DNA of 41,679 nt from DASRDU01 sp035560235 (GCA_035560235.1 DATMAG010000111.1:1-41679), one strand, 5' to 3'. Shown: positions 10,072 to 19,036, counted from the stretch's first letter. Notes: generated by a model not told the origin, from the sequence alone. Translations and numbers: made by a program.

Positions 10072-10783
10072 CCGGCTCTGCGCGTGCCGCAGCGATTCCC
10101 CTGGCCGCAACATAATCTTCCTCAGTGTTGAGGTTGGTGAGCAGTTCAGCCGCGAGCGGGAGATGAGAATATTCGCTGAAAGTCACCAGCCTCGTGCTGA
10201 CGCGCAGGCAGAGGCGGTCAATCATCAGCTCATTCCACATCAGCATGCGCGCCACCGGTTCGCGGCAGACGACGGAATAGATTCCGGCGAGCATCTGCGC
10301 GCGGTTGATCTGATCGAGCGGAATTGTCAGCGCCGCGCTGCCGGATTCGTGAATCTGCCGGAGCAGTTTCAGAAACTCCGGCGTCACAAAAGGCAGGTCG
10401 CAGGCGAGCATCAGTGCCGCTTCATTGTCCTCACAGCGTGTGAGCGCCGTGTCAATTCCGCCAAGCGGGCCGCGATGGTCGTGCAGATCAGCGATCACTT
10501 CCGCATTCCGCTGGGCAGCCAAAGACTGATAACGATCCGCGTGCGGATTGGCCGGGTTGATGATGATTGAAAGCTGTTGCGTTACTTCGCGCGCTGCCTC
10601 AAGGACGTGTTCGATCAGCGGACGGTCGTTGAGCAGGAGCCAGGCTTTGTCCTCGCCCATACGCGCGCTGCGACCGCCAGCCTGAATGAAGCAGCGCAGG
10701 CCAGAGGGCGCGGGAGGCGCTTTGAGGTTTGAAATCTGAGATTTGAAATCTGAAATCCGAGTGAATGGATCAGGGGCATTCAT
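10037..10783 (-). CDS. mobA: molybdenum cofactor guanylyltransferase
   Basis: The 248-residue protein has the MobA nucleotidyltransferase signature 'IQAGGRSARMGEDKAWLLL' at residue ~34, 'HRGPLGGIDTAL' and 'ALMLACDLPFVTPEFLKLL'. The enzyme joins GMP from GTP to molybdopterin, making the guanine dinucleotide cofactor, in the cytoplasm. The first ~29 residues are unusual for MobA: they contain 'ISDFKSQISNLK', encoded by an AT-rich AATCTGAAATC-type repeat (10721-10760) that has merged with the 5' end. No other ATG precedes the P-loop, so the extension is probably translated. No other molybdopterin gene lies next to it. The 3' end overlaps the DUF454 gene. Confidence 0.88.
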   Translation of the reverse strand: MNAPDPFTRISDFKSQISNLKAPPAPSGLRCFIQAGGRSARMGEDKAWLLLNDRPLIEHVLEAAREVTQQLSIIINPANPHADRYQSLAAQRNAEVIADLHDHRGPLGGIDTALTRCEDNEAALMLACDLPFVTPEFLKLLRQIHESGSAALTIPLDQINRAQMLAGIYSVVCREPVARMLMWNELMIDRLCLRVSTRLVTFSEYSHLPLAAELLTNLNTEEDYVAARGIAAARAEPVSQPLQIQPPR

Positions 10784-10827
10784 ATTTTTTCAATCCGCAT
10801 TTCGGCAATCTGCAATCTGCAATCCGG
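10721..10827. repeat. AATCTGAAATC-type degenerate repeat, two blocks
   Basis: Block 10721-10760 is built of about 14-base units like GATTTGAAATCTGA and forms the 5' coding end of mobA. Block 10801-10827 (CAATCTGCAATCTGCAATCC) lies just upstream of the S55-like gene. Similar words recur at 19671-19722. The units are low in GC compared with the surroundings. Confidence 0.7.
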
Positions 10828-10926
10828 TGTGTTATATTGCCTGCTGCACGGGCTTGTAAATGGCTGGACAGTGTCAGCGCGCAAAGGTGTTCCGGCAGAA
10901 GTCTTTCGGCAAAGAGGTGCTTTTCG

Positions 10927-12792
10927 ATGATCCGTTTTCTTTCCCTGTTTCTGATTCCGGCTCTGACGACGGCAGCAGTCATGGCTCAGGCAAAACCGAA
11001 GTCACAGATTTCAGGCGCGTCGGCGGCAGCCGAATTCTTTCCGCTCGATCAGGTGAAACCCGGAATGCGCGGAGTGGGCTGGACGGTGGTGCAGGGCAGC
11101 GAACCCGAAAAGTTCGAGTGTGAAATTCTGGGCGTGCTCAAAGGATTTCAGAATCCGAACCGCAATGCCGTCATCATCAAACTGCTCGGCGAAAAGTATC
11201 AGCACATCGGAATCTTTCAGGGGATGAGCGGCAGTCCCGTTTACATTGACGGCAAACTGCTCGGCGCGGTCGCCTTCGGATTTCAGTTCGCCAGGGACCC
11301 GATTGGCGGGGTGACGCCGATTCAGGAGATGGTGGACATCTTCGAACAGCGTGAACAGAAGAGCGAAAATCCGTCGGCCGCGCCGCGTTCATTTTCCTTC
11401 TCCGAGATCGCTTTCAACGAAAACTCCCGCGAGTATGCGAAATTCGTGAACAGCTTCAATCAGCAGACCGGGCAGACGGCTGTGCCGGTGTCAGCTCCGG
11501 GCGCGCCAGTGCTGATGCCGATTGCGACGCCGCTCGCCATTTCAGGTGTGCCGTCAGAGGTGATCGCCAGGTTTGCGCCGCAGTTTCAGGCGATGGGTCT
11601 GACGCCGGTTGCGGGTGTCGCCAGCGCGGCCCGCATCGAGCAGATGAAAAAGGCCGGGGCTGAAACGCTCAGGCCCGGTTCGACGATTGTCGTGCCGCTC
11701 GTGCGCGGCGACTATTCGCTCGCGGCGGCAGGCACTGTGACTTACCGCGACGGCAATCGCATTTACGCCTTCGGGCATCCATTTCTCTCGCTCGGCGTGG
11801 CTGACATGCCGATGAATGAAGGCGAGGTCGTGACGGTGCTGCCGAATGAGGCGATTTCATTCAAGCTGGCCGCGCCGACGGCGATGGTGGGCGCAATTCG
11901 CGGCGACCGTTCGACCGGCATTTATGGCGAACTCGGCGTTGCGCCGCGCATGATTCCGGTTGAAATCAACCTGCGCACCAGTCGCGGCGTCTCTCAGCCG
12001 TATCAGTTCGAGATCGTCTCAGACCGGTTTCTCTCGCCGATTCTGATGCAGCTCACGACGATGGCCACGATTGCTTCGTCTGAAAGAACCATCGGTGATT
12101 CGACGCTGCAGGTGCGCACGCGCATTGCGCTCAAAGGGCAGCCCGAGATCAGTCTCGAAAACCGCCTGTCGGCTTCGGCCAACACGCCGCTTGCTGCGGC
12201 TTTTTCAGTCTCGCAGCCGGTGAATGCGCTCTTCAACAGCGGCTTCAGCGATCTGGCGGTGGAAAAGATCGTGATTGATATTGACTCGAAGGATTCACGC
12301 AACACCGGCAAACTCGACCGGCTGTGGATCAATCGCACCGAAGTCAGGCGCGGCGAGACGATCGAAGTCGTCGCCTTTGCGCGCACTGAAAACGGGAGCG
12401 AATACATTGAACGCATTCCTGTTACCATTCCCGCCGACGCGCCGCCCGGACAGTTGCAACTGATGGTCGGAGACGGCACGGCAGTGCAGGCTGCTGAACC
12501 GCGCGTCGGCTTCACTCCCAAATCGCTCAACCAGCTCGTCCGTGAACTCAACCGCATCCGCAAGGCTGATCGTTTATACGTCCGGCTCTCGCGTTCAGAA
12601 ACGGGGGCCGTCATTAATAACGAGGAACTGCCCAGCCTGCCGCCATCGGTCCTCGCCACGCTCGGCTCAGACCGGACAGCAGGCGGTTACTCGCTGACCC
12701 GCTCGGTGACCCTGTTTGAGAAGGAACTGGCTCCGGCAGAGTTTGTCATCTCCGGGCAGCGCACGCTGACGATCAATGTCGTTGAGAAATAA
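10927..12792 (+). CDS. secreted SpoIVB peptidase S55-like protein
   Basis: The 621-residue protein starts at ATG 10927 with a signal peptide (MIRFLSLFLIPALTTAAVMA-QA). The frame is open upstream but lacks sense before the signal. The N-terminal part reads 'FFPLDQVKPGMRGVGWTV' and then 'GIFQGMSGSPVYIDGKLLGA', where GMSGSP (residues 99-104) is the SpoIVB/S55 serine motif. 'YAFGHPFLSLGVADMPMNEG' places a conserved His at residue 284. The rest is predicted beta-rich, with a final Ig-like region. SpoIVB is a self-cleaving sporulation protease; homologues in acidobacteria have no known role. Because the Ser motif precedes the His motif, protease activity is uncertain. It is followed after 42 bases by the Sm-like gene. 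Confidence 0.75.
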   Translation: MIRFLSLFLIPALTTAAVMAQAKPKSQISGASAAAEFFPLDQVKPGMRGVGWTVVQGSEPEKFECEILGVLKGFQNPNRNAVIIKLLGEKYQHIGIFQGMSGSPVYIDGKLLGAVAFGFQFARDPIGGVTPIQEMVDIFEQREQKSENPSAAPRSFSFSEIAFNENSREYAKFVNSFNQQTGQTAVPVSAPGAPVLMPIATPLAISGVPSEVIARFAPQFQAMGLTPVAGVASAARIEQMKKAGAETLRPGSTIVVPLVRGDYSLAAAGTVTYRDGNRIYAFGHPFLSLGVADMPMNEGEVVTVLPNEAISFKLAAPTAMVGAIRGDRSTGIYGELGVAPRMIPVEINLRTSRGVSQPYQFEIVSDRFLSPILMQLTTMATIASSERTIGDSTLQVRTRIALKGQPEISLENRLSASANTPLAAAFSVSQPVNALFNSGFSDLAVEKIVIDIDSKDSRNTGKLDRLWINRTEVRRGETIEVVAFARTENGSEYIERIPVTIPADAPPGQLQLMVGDGTAVQAAEPRVGFTPKSLNQLVRELNRIRKADRLYVRLSRSETGAVINNEELPSLPPSVLATLGSDRTAGGYSLTRSVTLFEKELAPAEFVISGQRTLTINVVEK

Positions 12793-12834
12793 CTGAAGGC
12801 TCCGGCCACGCCGGACATATTTCGAGGAACTCCC

Positions 12835-13149
12835 ATGCAATACAAAAAGAAACGCCCCGGCGGGGGCGGCGGTGGCGGCAAGCGTCGGCACAAAGCACGT
12901 CGTCCGCATCCGCCTTCAGCACCCAGAACGAACAACAACGTTGACCTGGAAAGCACCGGTTACGAAGCCGCGTATTTCAGAGAACTGATTGATGACGAAG
13001 TGCCGGTCGTCATCGTCCTCAAAACCGGTGAACAGTTGCGCGGTCAGGTGCGCTATTACGACCGGGATGTCTTCAGTCTCGGCCCCGCTGACGGCGGGCC
13101 AAAACTCTTTCTGCGCAAGAGCAGCGTGAGTTACCTGTACGAGGAATAA
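12835..13149 (+). CDS. Sm-like (Hfq-type) RNA-binding protein with basic Gly-rich N-terminal tail
   Basis: The 104-residue protein has two parts. Residues 1-35 are basic and glycine-rich (MQYKKKRPGGGGGGGKRRHK, then ARRPH). Residues ~47-104 follow the Sm fold pattern: 'VPVVIVLKTGEQLRGQVRYY', 'DRDVFSLG', then 'PKLFLRKSSVSYLYEE'. This parallels Hfq's 'VpVxIyLxNGikLqGxI..fD.f.ilL' and the later 'YKHAIStvvp' strand, although Hfq's KH pair is replaced by RK. Such proteins form rings that bind RNA. A GAGGA lies upstream of ATG 12835. It may share a transcript with the S55-like gene (42-base gap). The Sm fold is likely; calling it Hfq is tentative. Confidence 0.7.
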   Translation: MQYKKKRPGGGGGGGKRRHKARRPHPPSAPRTNNNVDLESTGYEAAYFRELIDDEVPVVIVLKTGEQLRGQVRYYDRDVFSLGPADGGPKLFLRKSSVSYLYEE

Positions 13150-13376
13150 CTCTCAGACGCGCTGCCACAGCCCTTCACCTCGCCAGTTCCGGAAGCCTGC
13201 CCTGCTCCCGTGATGTCCTGCAGTTGAAGCCGACAGCCGGGAGCCAGGGATCTTTCAGCTTCTGAATCTGCCGGAGAATCCGGCGAACGTGTCTGTTCAT
13301 TCTGCCGGGAAACTTCAGGCTGAATCTTCCGGCAGGATCAGTGTCCGGTCGTTCCCTCAGCCGGAGTGAGGCCGTT
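13150..13376. other. intergenic region with a small inverted repeat
   Basis: No gene was seen. CTGCCGG at 13302-13308 and CCGGCAG at 13329-13335 could pair around a 20-base loop. The region ends in GGAGTGAGG, the ribosome site of the next gene. No convincing promoter was recognised. Confidence 0.4.
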
Positions 13377-15236
13377 ATGTCATTCTCTCGTTCCTACGGT
13401 TCGTTTCTCTGCCGCGCGCTGGCTGGTGTCCTGGTTTGTGCGCAGATTTCCTGGGCGGCTCAGCAGCCGCAGGATGAAGCTCAGAAACGACAGCAGGTGC
13501 GCGAGCAGAACGCCCTGGCGCTGCTCGATGAACTGCTGACCGAAACCTCGTCGCTGCGTCTGCCTGAGAACCGTGTCAGTTTTCAGGCCGCTGCCGCCAC
13601 GCTGCTCTGGAAACGCGACCAGGCGCGGGCGCGCCGGTTGTACCGCGAAGCCACTGCCGGGCTGATGGAGATGCTCAGCGTGGCCAGCGCGCAGACCGAG
13701 GATGAGGCAGAGGAGATCGGCTATCCGGCCAGAGCCTTCTGGGAGCAGTTGCGTTTCAAGCTGCTCAGCAGCGTGGCCGAACAGGATGTGAAGCTGGCGC
13801 AGGAACTGCTGCTCGCTTCGCGCCCGCCCGAAGCCGTGGCTGACCCGGACGCCAGAGATACCCGGGAAAAGGAATTTGAACTCCGGCTGGCGGCGCGGCT
13901 GGCCGACTCTGATCCGCTGCGCGCTTATCAGATGGCTGAGGAGAAGCTCGCAGGCGGAGCGCGCGATGCTGCGGCTGAGGTGATGGAGTTTCTCCAGAAG
14001 CTGGTGGAGAAGGATCCCGCGCTGGCGACAAGACTGGCCCGCAGCCTGCTCAGAAAAATTCAGGCCGACGACTCCGCCACTCAGGGCCCGCCATATCTGC
14101 TTTCACGCCTGCTGACGATCATTTCGGCTCCGGCTGCGAACCCGCCGAAGGACGAACAGAAGGATGACAAGGCGAAGCCCGCACAGATTGATGAAGCCGT
14201 CATTCGCGAAACGGTTGAAGCAATGACCGCTCAGTTGCTGGCGATGCTGACCGGAGGTCGGCAGAACAATTTTCAGCGTTCGGAGTACGCGTGGTTCGCG
14301 CTCTCGGAATTGCAGCGCCTGATGCCGCTCGCTGAAAAGTACCTGCCCGCCCGCGTCCCGGCGATCCGCGCCCGCCTGGCCGAGATGGAAAAAGGCATGC
14401 CGCCCGAAATGAGATCAATGCGCGAAATGGACGCGCTGTTTCAGAAAGGCGATATGGATGCCGTGCTCGCAGCCGCCGCAAAACTGCCGCCCGATCAGGG
14501 ACAGTTTCTCTATTACCGCGTCGCTGAAGACGCCATCAACAAGGGCGATCTCGACAAGGCAAAGCGGATTATGGCCGAAAAGCTGAGGGAACCTGCAGTG
14601 CGCAAACAGCTCGAAGTTCATATGGAACAACGCGCCATGCAGGCCGCGCTCGAAAAAGGCCGGTTCGACGAGGTGCGCCCGCTGATGGAAAGAGTCCGCT
14701 CGACCAGAGAGCGCGTCGGCATCCTGACGCAGATGGCCGGGGCCGAATTATCGAAGGGCAACAAAAAGGCCGCGCAGCAGTTGCTTGACGAAGCCCGCAA
14801 TCTGATCGGCAGCCGCGCCGCAAACCGCGCGCAGCTTGAAGCGCAGTTAATGCTGGCCGGCGGTTACGCCGAAATTGATCCGACCCGCAGCTTTGAACTG
14901 CTGGAAGCCGCGACGAGCCGGATCAATGAACTGCTGACCGCCGCCGCCGGACTGGGTGGTTTCTTCCCGGTCAGCCCCTCCCGCGAGGATGAACTGGTGC
15001 TGGTGGAGGAAAGCGGGGGCGTCTTTACCGAACTGCTCCATCAGCACGCCGACGCGGTCGAAGCGCTGCTCACTGCCGATTTCGACCATATCAAATCAGT
15101 CATCGCCGGCTTTCAGCGCCCCGAAGTCAGAGCCTTCGTCAGACTGGCAGTAGTGGATAACGTGCTGGCTCATGAGCGGAGCAAAGAAGCGCGTGCGACA
15201 GGGGTGGCGGCAGTCGGCGGGACACCTGATCATTGA
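13377..15236 (+). CDS. secreted helical-repeat protein of unknown function
   Basis: The 619-residue product starts at ATG 13377 after GGAGTGAGG. A GTG 36 bases upstream is possible but puts charged residues ahead of the signal. Residues 1-27 are a signal peptide (SYGSFLCRALAGVLVCAQIS, WA). The rest is almost wholly alpha-helical, with repeated units such as 'DLDKAKRIMAEKLREPAVRK' and 'GNKKAAQQLLDEARNLIGSR' that resemble TPR or related solenoids. It contains a 'PPKDEQKDDKAKPAQ' linker near residue 258. No catalytic motif was seen. I do not recognise a named family. It is likely an exported scaffold protein. Confidence 0.75.
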   Translation: MSFSRSYGSFLCRALAGVLVCAQISWAAQQPQDEAQKRQQVREQNALALLDELLTETSSLRLPENRVSFQAAAATLLWKRDQARARRLYREATAGLMEMLSVASAQTEDEAEEIGYPARAFWEQLRFKLLSSVAEQDVKLAQELLLASRPPEAVADPDARDTREKEFELRLAARLADSDPLRAYQMAEEKLAGGARDAAAEVMEFLQKLVEKDPALATRLARSLLRKIQADDSATQGPPYLLSRLLTIISAPAANPPKDEQKDDKAKPAQIDEAVIRETVEAMTAQLLAMLTGGRQNNFQRSEYAWFALSELQRLMPLAEKYLPARVPAIRARLAEMEKGMPPEMRSMREMDALFQKGDMDAVLAAAAKLPPDQGQFLYYRVAEDAINKGDLDKAKRIMAEKLREPAVRKQLEVHMEQRAMQAALEKGRFDEVRPLMERVRSTRERVGILTQMAGAELSKGNKKAAQQLLDEARNLIGSRAANRAQLEAQLMLAGGYAEIDPTRSFELLEAATSRINELLTAAAGLGGFFPVSPSREDELVLVEESGGVFTELLHQHADAVEALLTADFDHIKSVIAGFQRPEVRAFVRLAVVDNVLAHERSKEARATGVAAVGGTPDH

Positions 15237-15276
15237 ATCTCTCATCAGCTTTCAGTGAAGCAGATCTTTCAGGGAA

Positions 15277-15960
15277 ATGATGCAGATTGATCTGGTTATT
15301 TTCGATATGGCTGGCACGACGGTGGACGATGCCGATGCCGTGAATCAGTGTTTTCACGCCGCGCTCGCCGCCGCAGGGCTGCCGGTCAGTGATGAGGCAA
15401 TTAAGGAGATGAGAGGCCTTGCCAGGCCTGAAGCAATTCGACGGCTGATCGAGCAGTCAGAAAAGAGTGAGGAACTCGCGTCTCAGGTCAATGCCATTCA
15501 CGCCGATTTCGTCGCCCGGATGATTCATTTCTGCCAGACCGATCCTGCCGTCTGTGAAATCCCCGGCGCAACCGCCACCTTCAGCCGCCTGCGCAAACGC
15601 GGCATCAAGGTCGCGCTCAATTCCGGTTTCAATCGCAACGTCATGAATGCCCTGCTCGAACGCCTGGGCTGGAACCGGAGCGACCTGATCAATGCCACCA
15701 TCGCCAGCGATGAAGTCAAACGCGCCCGCCCGCACCCCGATATGATTCAGGCCGTGATGAAAAAGGTCTTCGTGCGCGATGCGCGCCGCGTGGCCAAAGT
15801 GGGCGACACGCCCGCTGACCTGCTCGAAGGCGCAAATGCCGGCTGCGAAGTCATCATCGGTGTGACCGGTGGCACGCACACCCGCGAACAGCTTGAATTC
15901 TTCCCACACAGCCACCTGATCGAATCGGTGGCCGAAGTGCCTGCCGTCCTGGGCCTGTGA
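15277..15960 (+). CDS. HAD-superfamily phosphonatase-like hydrolase
   Basis: The 227-residue protein has the HAD motifs in order: motif I 'VIFDMAGTTVDD' (nucleophile Asp near residue 10, in the DMAGTT form typical of phosphonoacetaldehyde hydrolase relatives), motif II 'VALNSGFNR', the Lys of 'EVKRARPHPD' and motif III/IV 'VAKVGDTPADLLEGANAGC'. The ending 'GVTGGTHTREQL' matches the PhnX-like group (TIGR03351 type). It should hydrolyse a phosphonate or small phosphate ester in the cytoplasm; the substrate is unknown. No phosphonate transporter lies nearby. The first ATG (15277) is followed directly by a second ATG, so the start may be one codon later. Confidence 0.85.
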   Translation: MMQIDLVIFDMAGTTVDDADAVNQCFHAALAAAGLPVSDEAIKEMRGLARPEAIRRLIEQSEKSEELASQVNAIHADFVARMIHFCQTDPAVCEIPGATATFSRLRKRGIKVALNSGFNRNVMNALLERLGWNRSDLINATIASDEVKRARPHPDMIQAVMKKVFVRDARRVAKVGDTPADLLEGANAGCEVIIGVTGGTHTREQLEFFPHSHLIESVAEVPAVLGL

Positions 15961-15969
15961 AGGCTGCTT

Positions 15970-16662
15970 CTACTTTCCCTTTTGAATTGACTTGATCAGC
16001 CGGTCGGCGTGATTGCGGGCGATGAGCGGAACGCTTTCATCCGTTCGGATCTCTTCAAGCAGCGGAGTGAGGCGCTGCGGGTCGGCGATGCGTTTGGCTT
16101 TGAGTTCCGTTTCGAGCAGGCGCAACTGCGCGGGCGTTGAAATCGGATCGCTCTGGCGCACGGCCTGGAGTTCATAGACGCGCTCTTCCTGCGTGGCGAT
16201 GTTGCGGAAGATTTCAACGATCCGGTTCATCGGCTGACTGGCCGTGTAGTTGAACTTCACGGTTCTCTCCCTGCCGCCGCGCGCGTGAGTGATGGTGACG
16301 TTGCCAAGGTGCGAGAAGTCCTTTTTGAACTGATAATCCTCAGTGCTGTCCAGAAAGTTCAGCTCGGCAAAAAGTCCTCTGATCTGCGCGACCAGATCGC
16401 GTGAGATTTCAAGCCGACAGGTGACTTCATCCTCGCCCTTCTTTTTGAAGGTGTATGTGCCGCGCCCTGTCTCATCAAACTCAATGGTCTGATGCTGAAT
16501 GATGAAACGCTCGTTATCGAAGAGAAAGCGGTACACGGTCGCCCCCGAACTTCCCGCAGACTGTCCGGCAGTCGTGGTTTCAATGCGCGTCTGAGCCGGT
16601 GCCGAAAGCGTGATGAGCGAGACGAGGATGAGTCCGGGGAAGAAGAGCAGAGATTTGTGCAT
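15970..16662 (-). CDS. secreted protein of unknown function
   Basis: The 230-residue protein has a signal peptide (residues 1-23: 'LLFFPGLILVSLITLSAPAQ'). A beta-rich region follows ('VYRFLFDNERFIIQHQTIEF', 'GRGTYTFKKKGEDEVTCRL'), and then a helical C-terminus with 'PAQLRLLETELKAKRIADPQ'. I do not recognise a named domain. It lies downstream of the M1-like gene on the same strand, but a strong terminator (16698-16745) separates them. It ends 10 bases from the convergent HAD gene stop. Confidence 0.7.
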   Translation of the reverse strand: MHKSLLFFPGLILVSLITLSAPAQTRIETTTAGQSAGSSGATVYRFLFDNERFIIQHQTIEFDETGRGTYTFKKKGEDEVTCRLEISRDLVAQIRGLFAELNFLDSTEDYQFKKDFSHLGNVTITHARGGRERTVKFNYTASQPMNRIVEIFRNIATQEERVYELQAVRQSDPISTPAQLRLLETELKAKRIADPQRLTPLLEEIRTDESVPLIARNHADRLIKSIQKGK

Positions 16663-16697
16663 AGCCGGGGTATACGAATCAGGATTGACAGGCTCGG

Positions 16698-16750
16698 AAA
16701 ACAGGCTTCAGTCCGGGAACCTGAACTGTCCGGAATGAAGCCTGTCTTTT
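16698..16750 (-). terminator. intrinsic terminator (probably bidirectional)
   Basis: ACAGGCTTCA-g-TCCGG (16701-16716) pairs with CCGGA-a-TGAAGCCTGT (16730-16745), a 15-bp stem with one mismatch. Reading on the minus strand it is followed by TTTT (16701-16698), so it ends the M1-like gene. On the plus strand it is followed by CTTTT. Confidence 0.8.
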
Positions 16751-16762
16751 GAAACAGCCTGA

Positions 16763-18955
16763 TTAATTGTTTGCCACCTGTTTGTTTTTCTTCTGATCGA
16801 AGGGCTGCTCGATGTACTTCTGCGCCACCTTCTGCGCGTTGTCGTAGTTGTTGCCGCTGTCGAGCGCCTTCTTGTATTCGGCAACGGCGCGTTCGCGCTG
16901 CGCGAGCGCATCCCAGGCGTTGCCGCGGTAGATGTACGACCAGACTTCAATCCAGTCGGGTCTGAGATTGCCGTTGAGCGCCATATCAAAAGCGTCAAGC
17001 GCCTTCTGATAATTGCGCTGCGTCATATAAAGCAGGCCGAGGTTGTACCACGCCCACGAATTGCCGCGATTGAGCTTGATCGCTGCCTGGAACTGCTGTT
17101 CGGCTTCGATGTATTCCTGCTCCTTGAAATGCTCGATCCCGCGCCGGACGACGACTGCCTGCTTGATCTCTTCCGAGGTGCGCATGATCTTCATGTCAGG
17201 ATCAACGATCACCTCAATCGGCTTGCTCTTCGTCGTCAGATCGAAATCAGCCGAAGTGCCTTTCATCAGGATGGTTTCGCGTTCCTGCCCGGCTTCGGTT
17301 TTGAGCAGAATGTCAACCGGCATCTCAAAGGCGTCGAGATCCTGCTTGATGGTGCCCGGCACGCGGAAGCCTTCAGCGCGGCGCAGAATGCGATATTCAG
17401 CGCGGAACTCAGGCACGCCGGTCGAATCAACCCACTGCCCGAAAAATCCGCGCAGGCTGTGTCCGGCCTTCTGCGAAGCGAACTCCTCGAACTGATCGAG
17501 CGTCATGTTTTTGCCGTTGAAGCGCTGATAATACTCGCGCAGCATCGCGTCAAAATCCTTCTCGCCCATAATCTGCCGCAGCATGTTGAAGACGAGCGCG
17601 CCCTTGTTGAAGATCACCGAGCGATAAGCCGGAGTCTGGTCATCGAGCTGTTTCGGCGCGTTGCGAATCGAAGCCGACTGCTCGAAGGCCAGCGCCTTTT
17701 CGGTCTCGGCCTGCACGGCCTGCTGAAACTGCGTTTCCGAACCGTTGTCCTTCTGGTAAAGCAGCGCGCTGAACTGCGCCAGTCCCTGCGAGAGCCAGAT
17801 GTCATCAAACGATTTCAGCCCGACCGACTGGCCCCACCACTGATATGCGACTTCGCGCGCGAGCAGTTCCTCATTGCCGGTCGAGAGCGCCTTCGGCGTC
17901 AGAAAGAGCATTCCCGCGCCGGTGTATGAATCAAGCGTGTCATCATCGGTTTCAGCGACGATGTAGCGGTTGCCGAAATTGTACGGCCCGAATTTCGATG
18001 AGTAATAAACCAGATGCTCGCTGACCAGGTCACCGGCGCGGTCAATGCCTTTCTCGTCGCCGGGCTTGACGTAAACATCAACGCTGATGCCGCCCTTGTT
18101 GAATGACTGCGTGATGTATTTGGCGGCGGCGAAATTGCCGGGCAGCGTCGGTTTCGTCGAAACGAAAGTGTAAGTCGAAAATTCCTGCTTCGTCTTTTCA
18201 TCGCGTGAAGCGACGGGCGTGACCGGCTGTTCGCTGTAACCGGCTACGACAATGTCCTTCGGAACCTTCAGGCTGATGGTTGATGTGGCGCGGTCAGCGG
18301 CGTAATCGTGAAACGGGAACCAGCGCGCGGCATACATCAGATACGATCCCTGCTCACCGACATAAGCCAGGCGGGCATTCTGAATCGGCCCGCCCTGCGG
18401 CGATTCAAGCGCGCCTTCGTATTCAAAGACCAGGGTGACGGGCTGTCCTTTCGGAGCCACGCCGCCGAGGTCAATGCGAACGTTCATGTTCTCGCGCTGA
18501 TCCTGAATGAACTGCAGGCCGGGCGTCGGCGTCGGAACGGCTTTCTGTGCTGACTTTTGCTGCCCGGCGACGGCTTCAATTACGGTTTTGCCGTGAGGCG
18601 GCGCAGGCTTCGATTTGCTGGTTGGCGAGGTCTGCGTCAGTGCGCTCACAGGTGCGACCGGGGCGGGAGCCGCGAGTGGGCCGCCCTTGAGCGTGATGTT
18701 TTTGATCGTCAGCGACCCGTTCATTTCGAAGACCACCGAACGAGTATCGCTGAGCGGCGCAAAGGTGACTTCGGCCTGCGCCCGAAGCAGTTGCTGAGCC
18801 GGAATCAGTTCAGCGTCAATCCTGTAGTTCTGAACATCAATGTCGACGGCATCCTTCTGTGCCTGCACCGTGGTCGTGCCGGAAAGCAGAATGAAAGCGA
18901 CGAAAGCAGCGAGTGCAAAGCCAGCAAATAGCGAATACCAGATATTCCTCTTCAT
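16763..18955 (-). CDS. M1-peptidase-like protein without zinc ligands, with C-terminal TPRs
   Basis: The 730-residue protein has a signal anchor (residues 5-27), an N-terminal beta domain typical of M1 aminopeptidases, a gluzincin-like central domain and two to three TPR units near residues 600-710 ('NSWAWYNLGLLYMTQRNYQK'). In the position of HExxH-x18-E it reads R367-E368-V-A-Y371 and Q390 ('LLAREVAYQWWGQSVGLKSF', 'DDIWLSQGLAQ'). The spacing is exactly that of the family, but all three zinc ligands are replaced (H to R, H to Y, E to Q). The GAMEN motif is replaced by 'TGAGMLFL'. It should be a non-catalytic member, perhaps peptide- or protein-binding in the periplasm. GGGGTGAG precedes ATG 18955. 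Confidence 0.85.
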   Translation of the reverse strand: MKRNIWYSLFAGFALAAFVAFILLSGTTTVQAQKDAVDIDVQNYRIDAELIPAQQLLRAQAEVTFAPLSDTRSVVFEMNGSLTIKNITLKGGPLAAPAPVAPVSALTQTSPTSKSKPAPPHGKTVIEAVAGQQKSAQKAVPTPTPGLQFIQDQRENMNVRIDLGGVAPKGQPVTLVFEYEGALESPQGGPIQNARLAYVGEQGSYLMYAARWFPFHDYAADRATSTISLKVPKDIVVAGYSEQPVTPVASRDEKTKQEFSTYTFVSTKPTLPGNFAAAKYITQSFNKGGISVDVYVKPGDEKGIDRAGDLVSEHLVYYSSKFGPYNFGNRYIVAETDDDTLDSYTGAGMLFLTPKALSTGNEELLAREVAYQWWGQSVGLKSFDDIWLSQGLAQFSALLYQKDNGSETQFQQAVQAETEKALAFEQSASIRNAPKQLDDQTPAYRSVIFNKGALVFNMLRQIMGEKDFDAMLREYYQRFNGKNMTLDQFEEFASQKAGHSLRGFFGQWVDSTGVPEFRAEYRILRRAEGFRVPGTIKQDLDAFEMPVDILLKTEAGQERETILMKGTSADFDLTTKSKPIEVIVDPDMKIMRTSEEIKQAVVVRRGIEHFKEQEYIEAEQQFQAAIKLNRGNSWAWYNLGLLYMTQRNYQKALDAFDMALNGNLRPDWIEVWSYIYRGNAWDALAQRERAVAEYKKALDSGNNYDNAQKVAQKYIEQPFDQKKNKQVANN

Positions 18956-19008
18956 CTCTCACCCCGTAATTGTTAGTGACCGCATTGGGGACTACATGGA
19001 CAGCCGCG

Positions 19009-19036
19009 ATTATAGCACGGCCAGGCGGTTTGTCGG
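19009..19036 (-). promoter_or_regulatory. predicted promoter of the M1-like gene
   Basis: On the minus strand there is a perfect TATAAT (19014-19009) and CCGACA (19036-19031) 16 bases upstream. The transcript would start near 19002, about 47 bases before ATG 18955. Confidence 0.5.
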
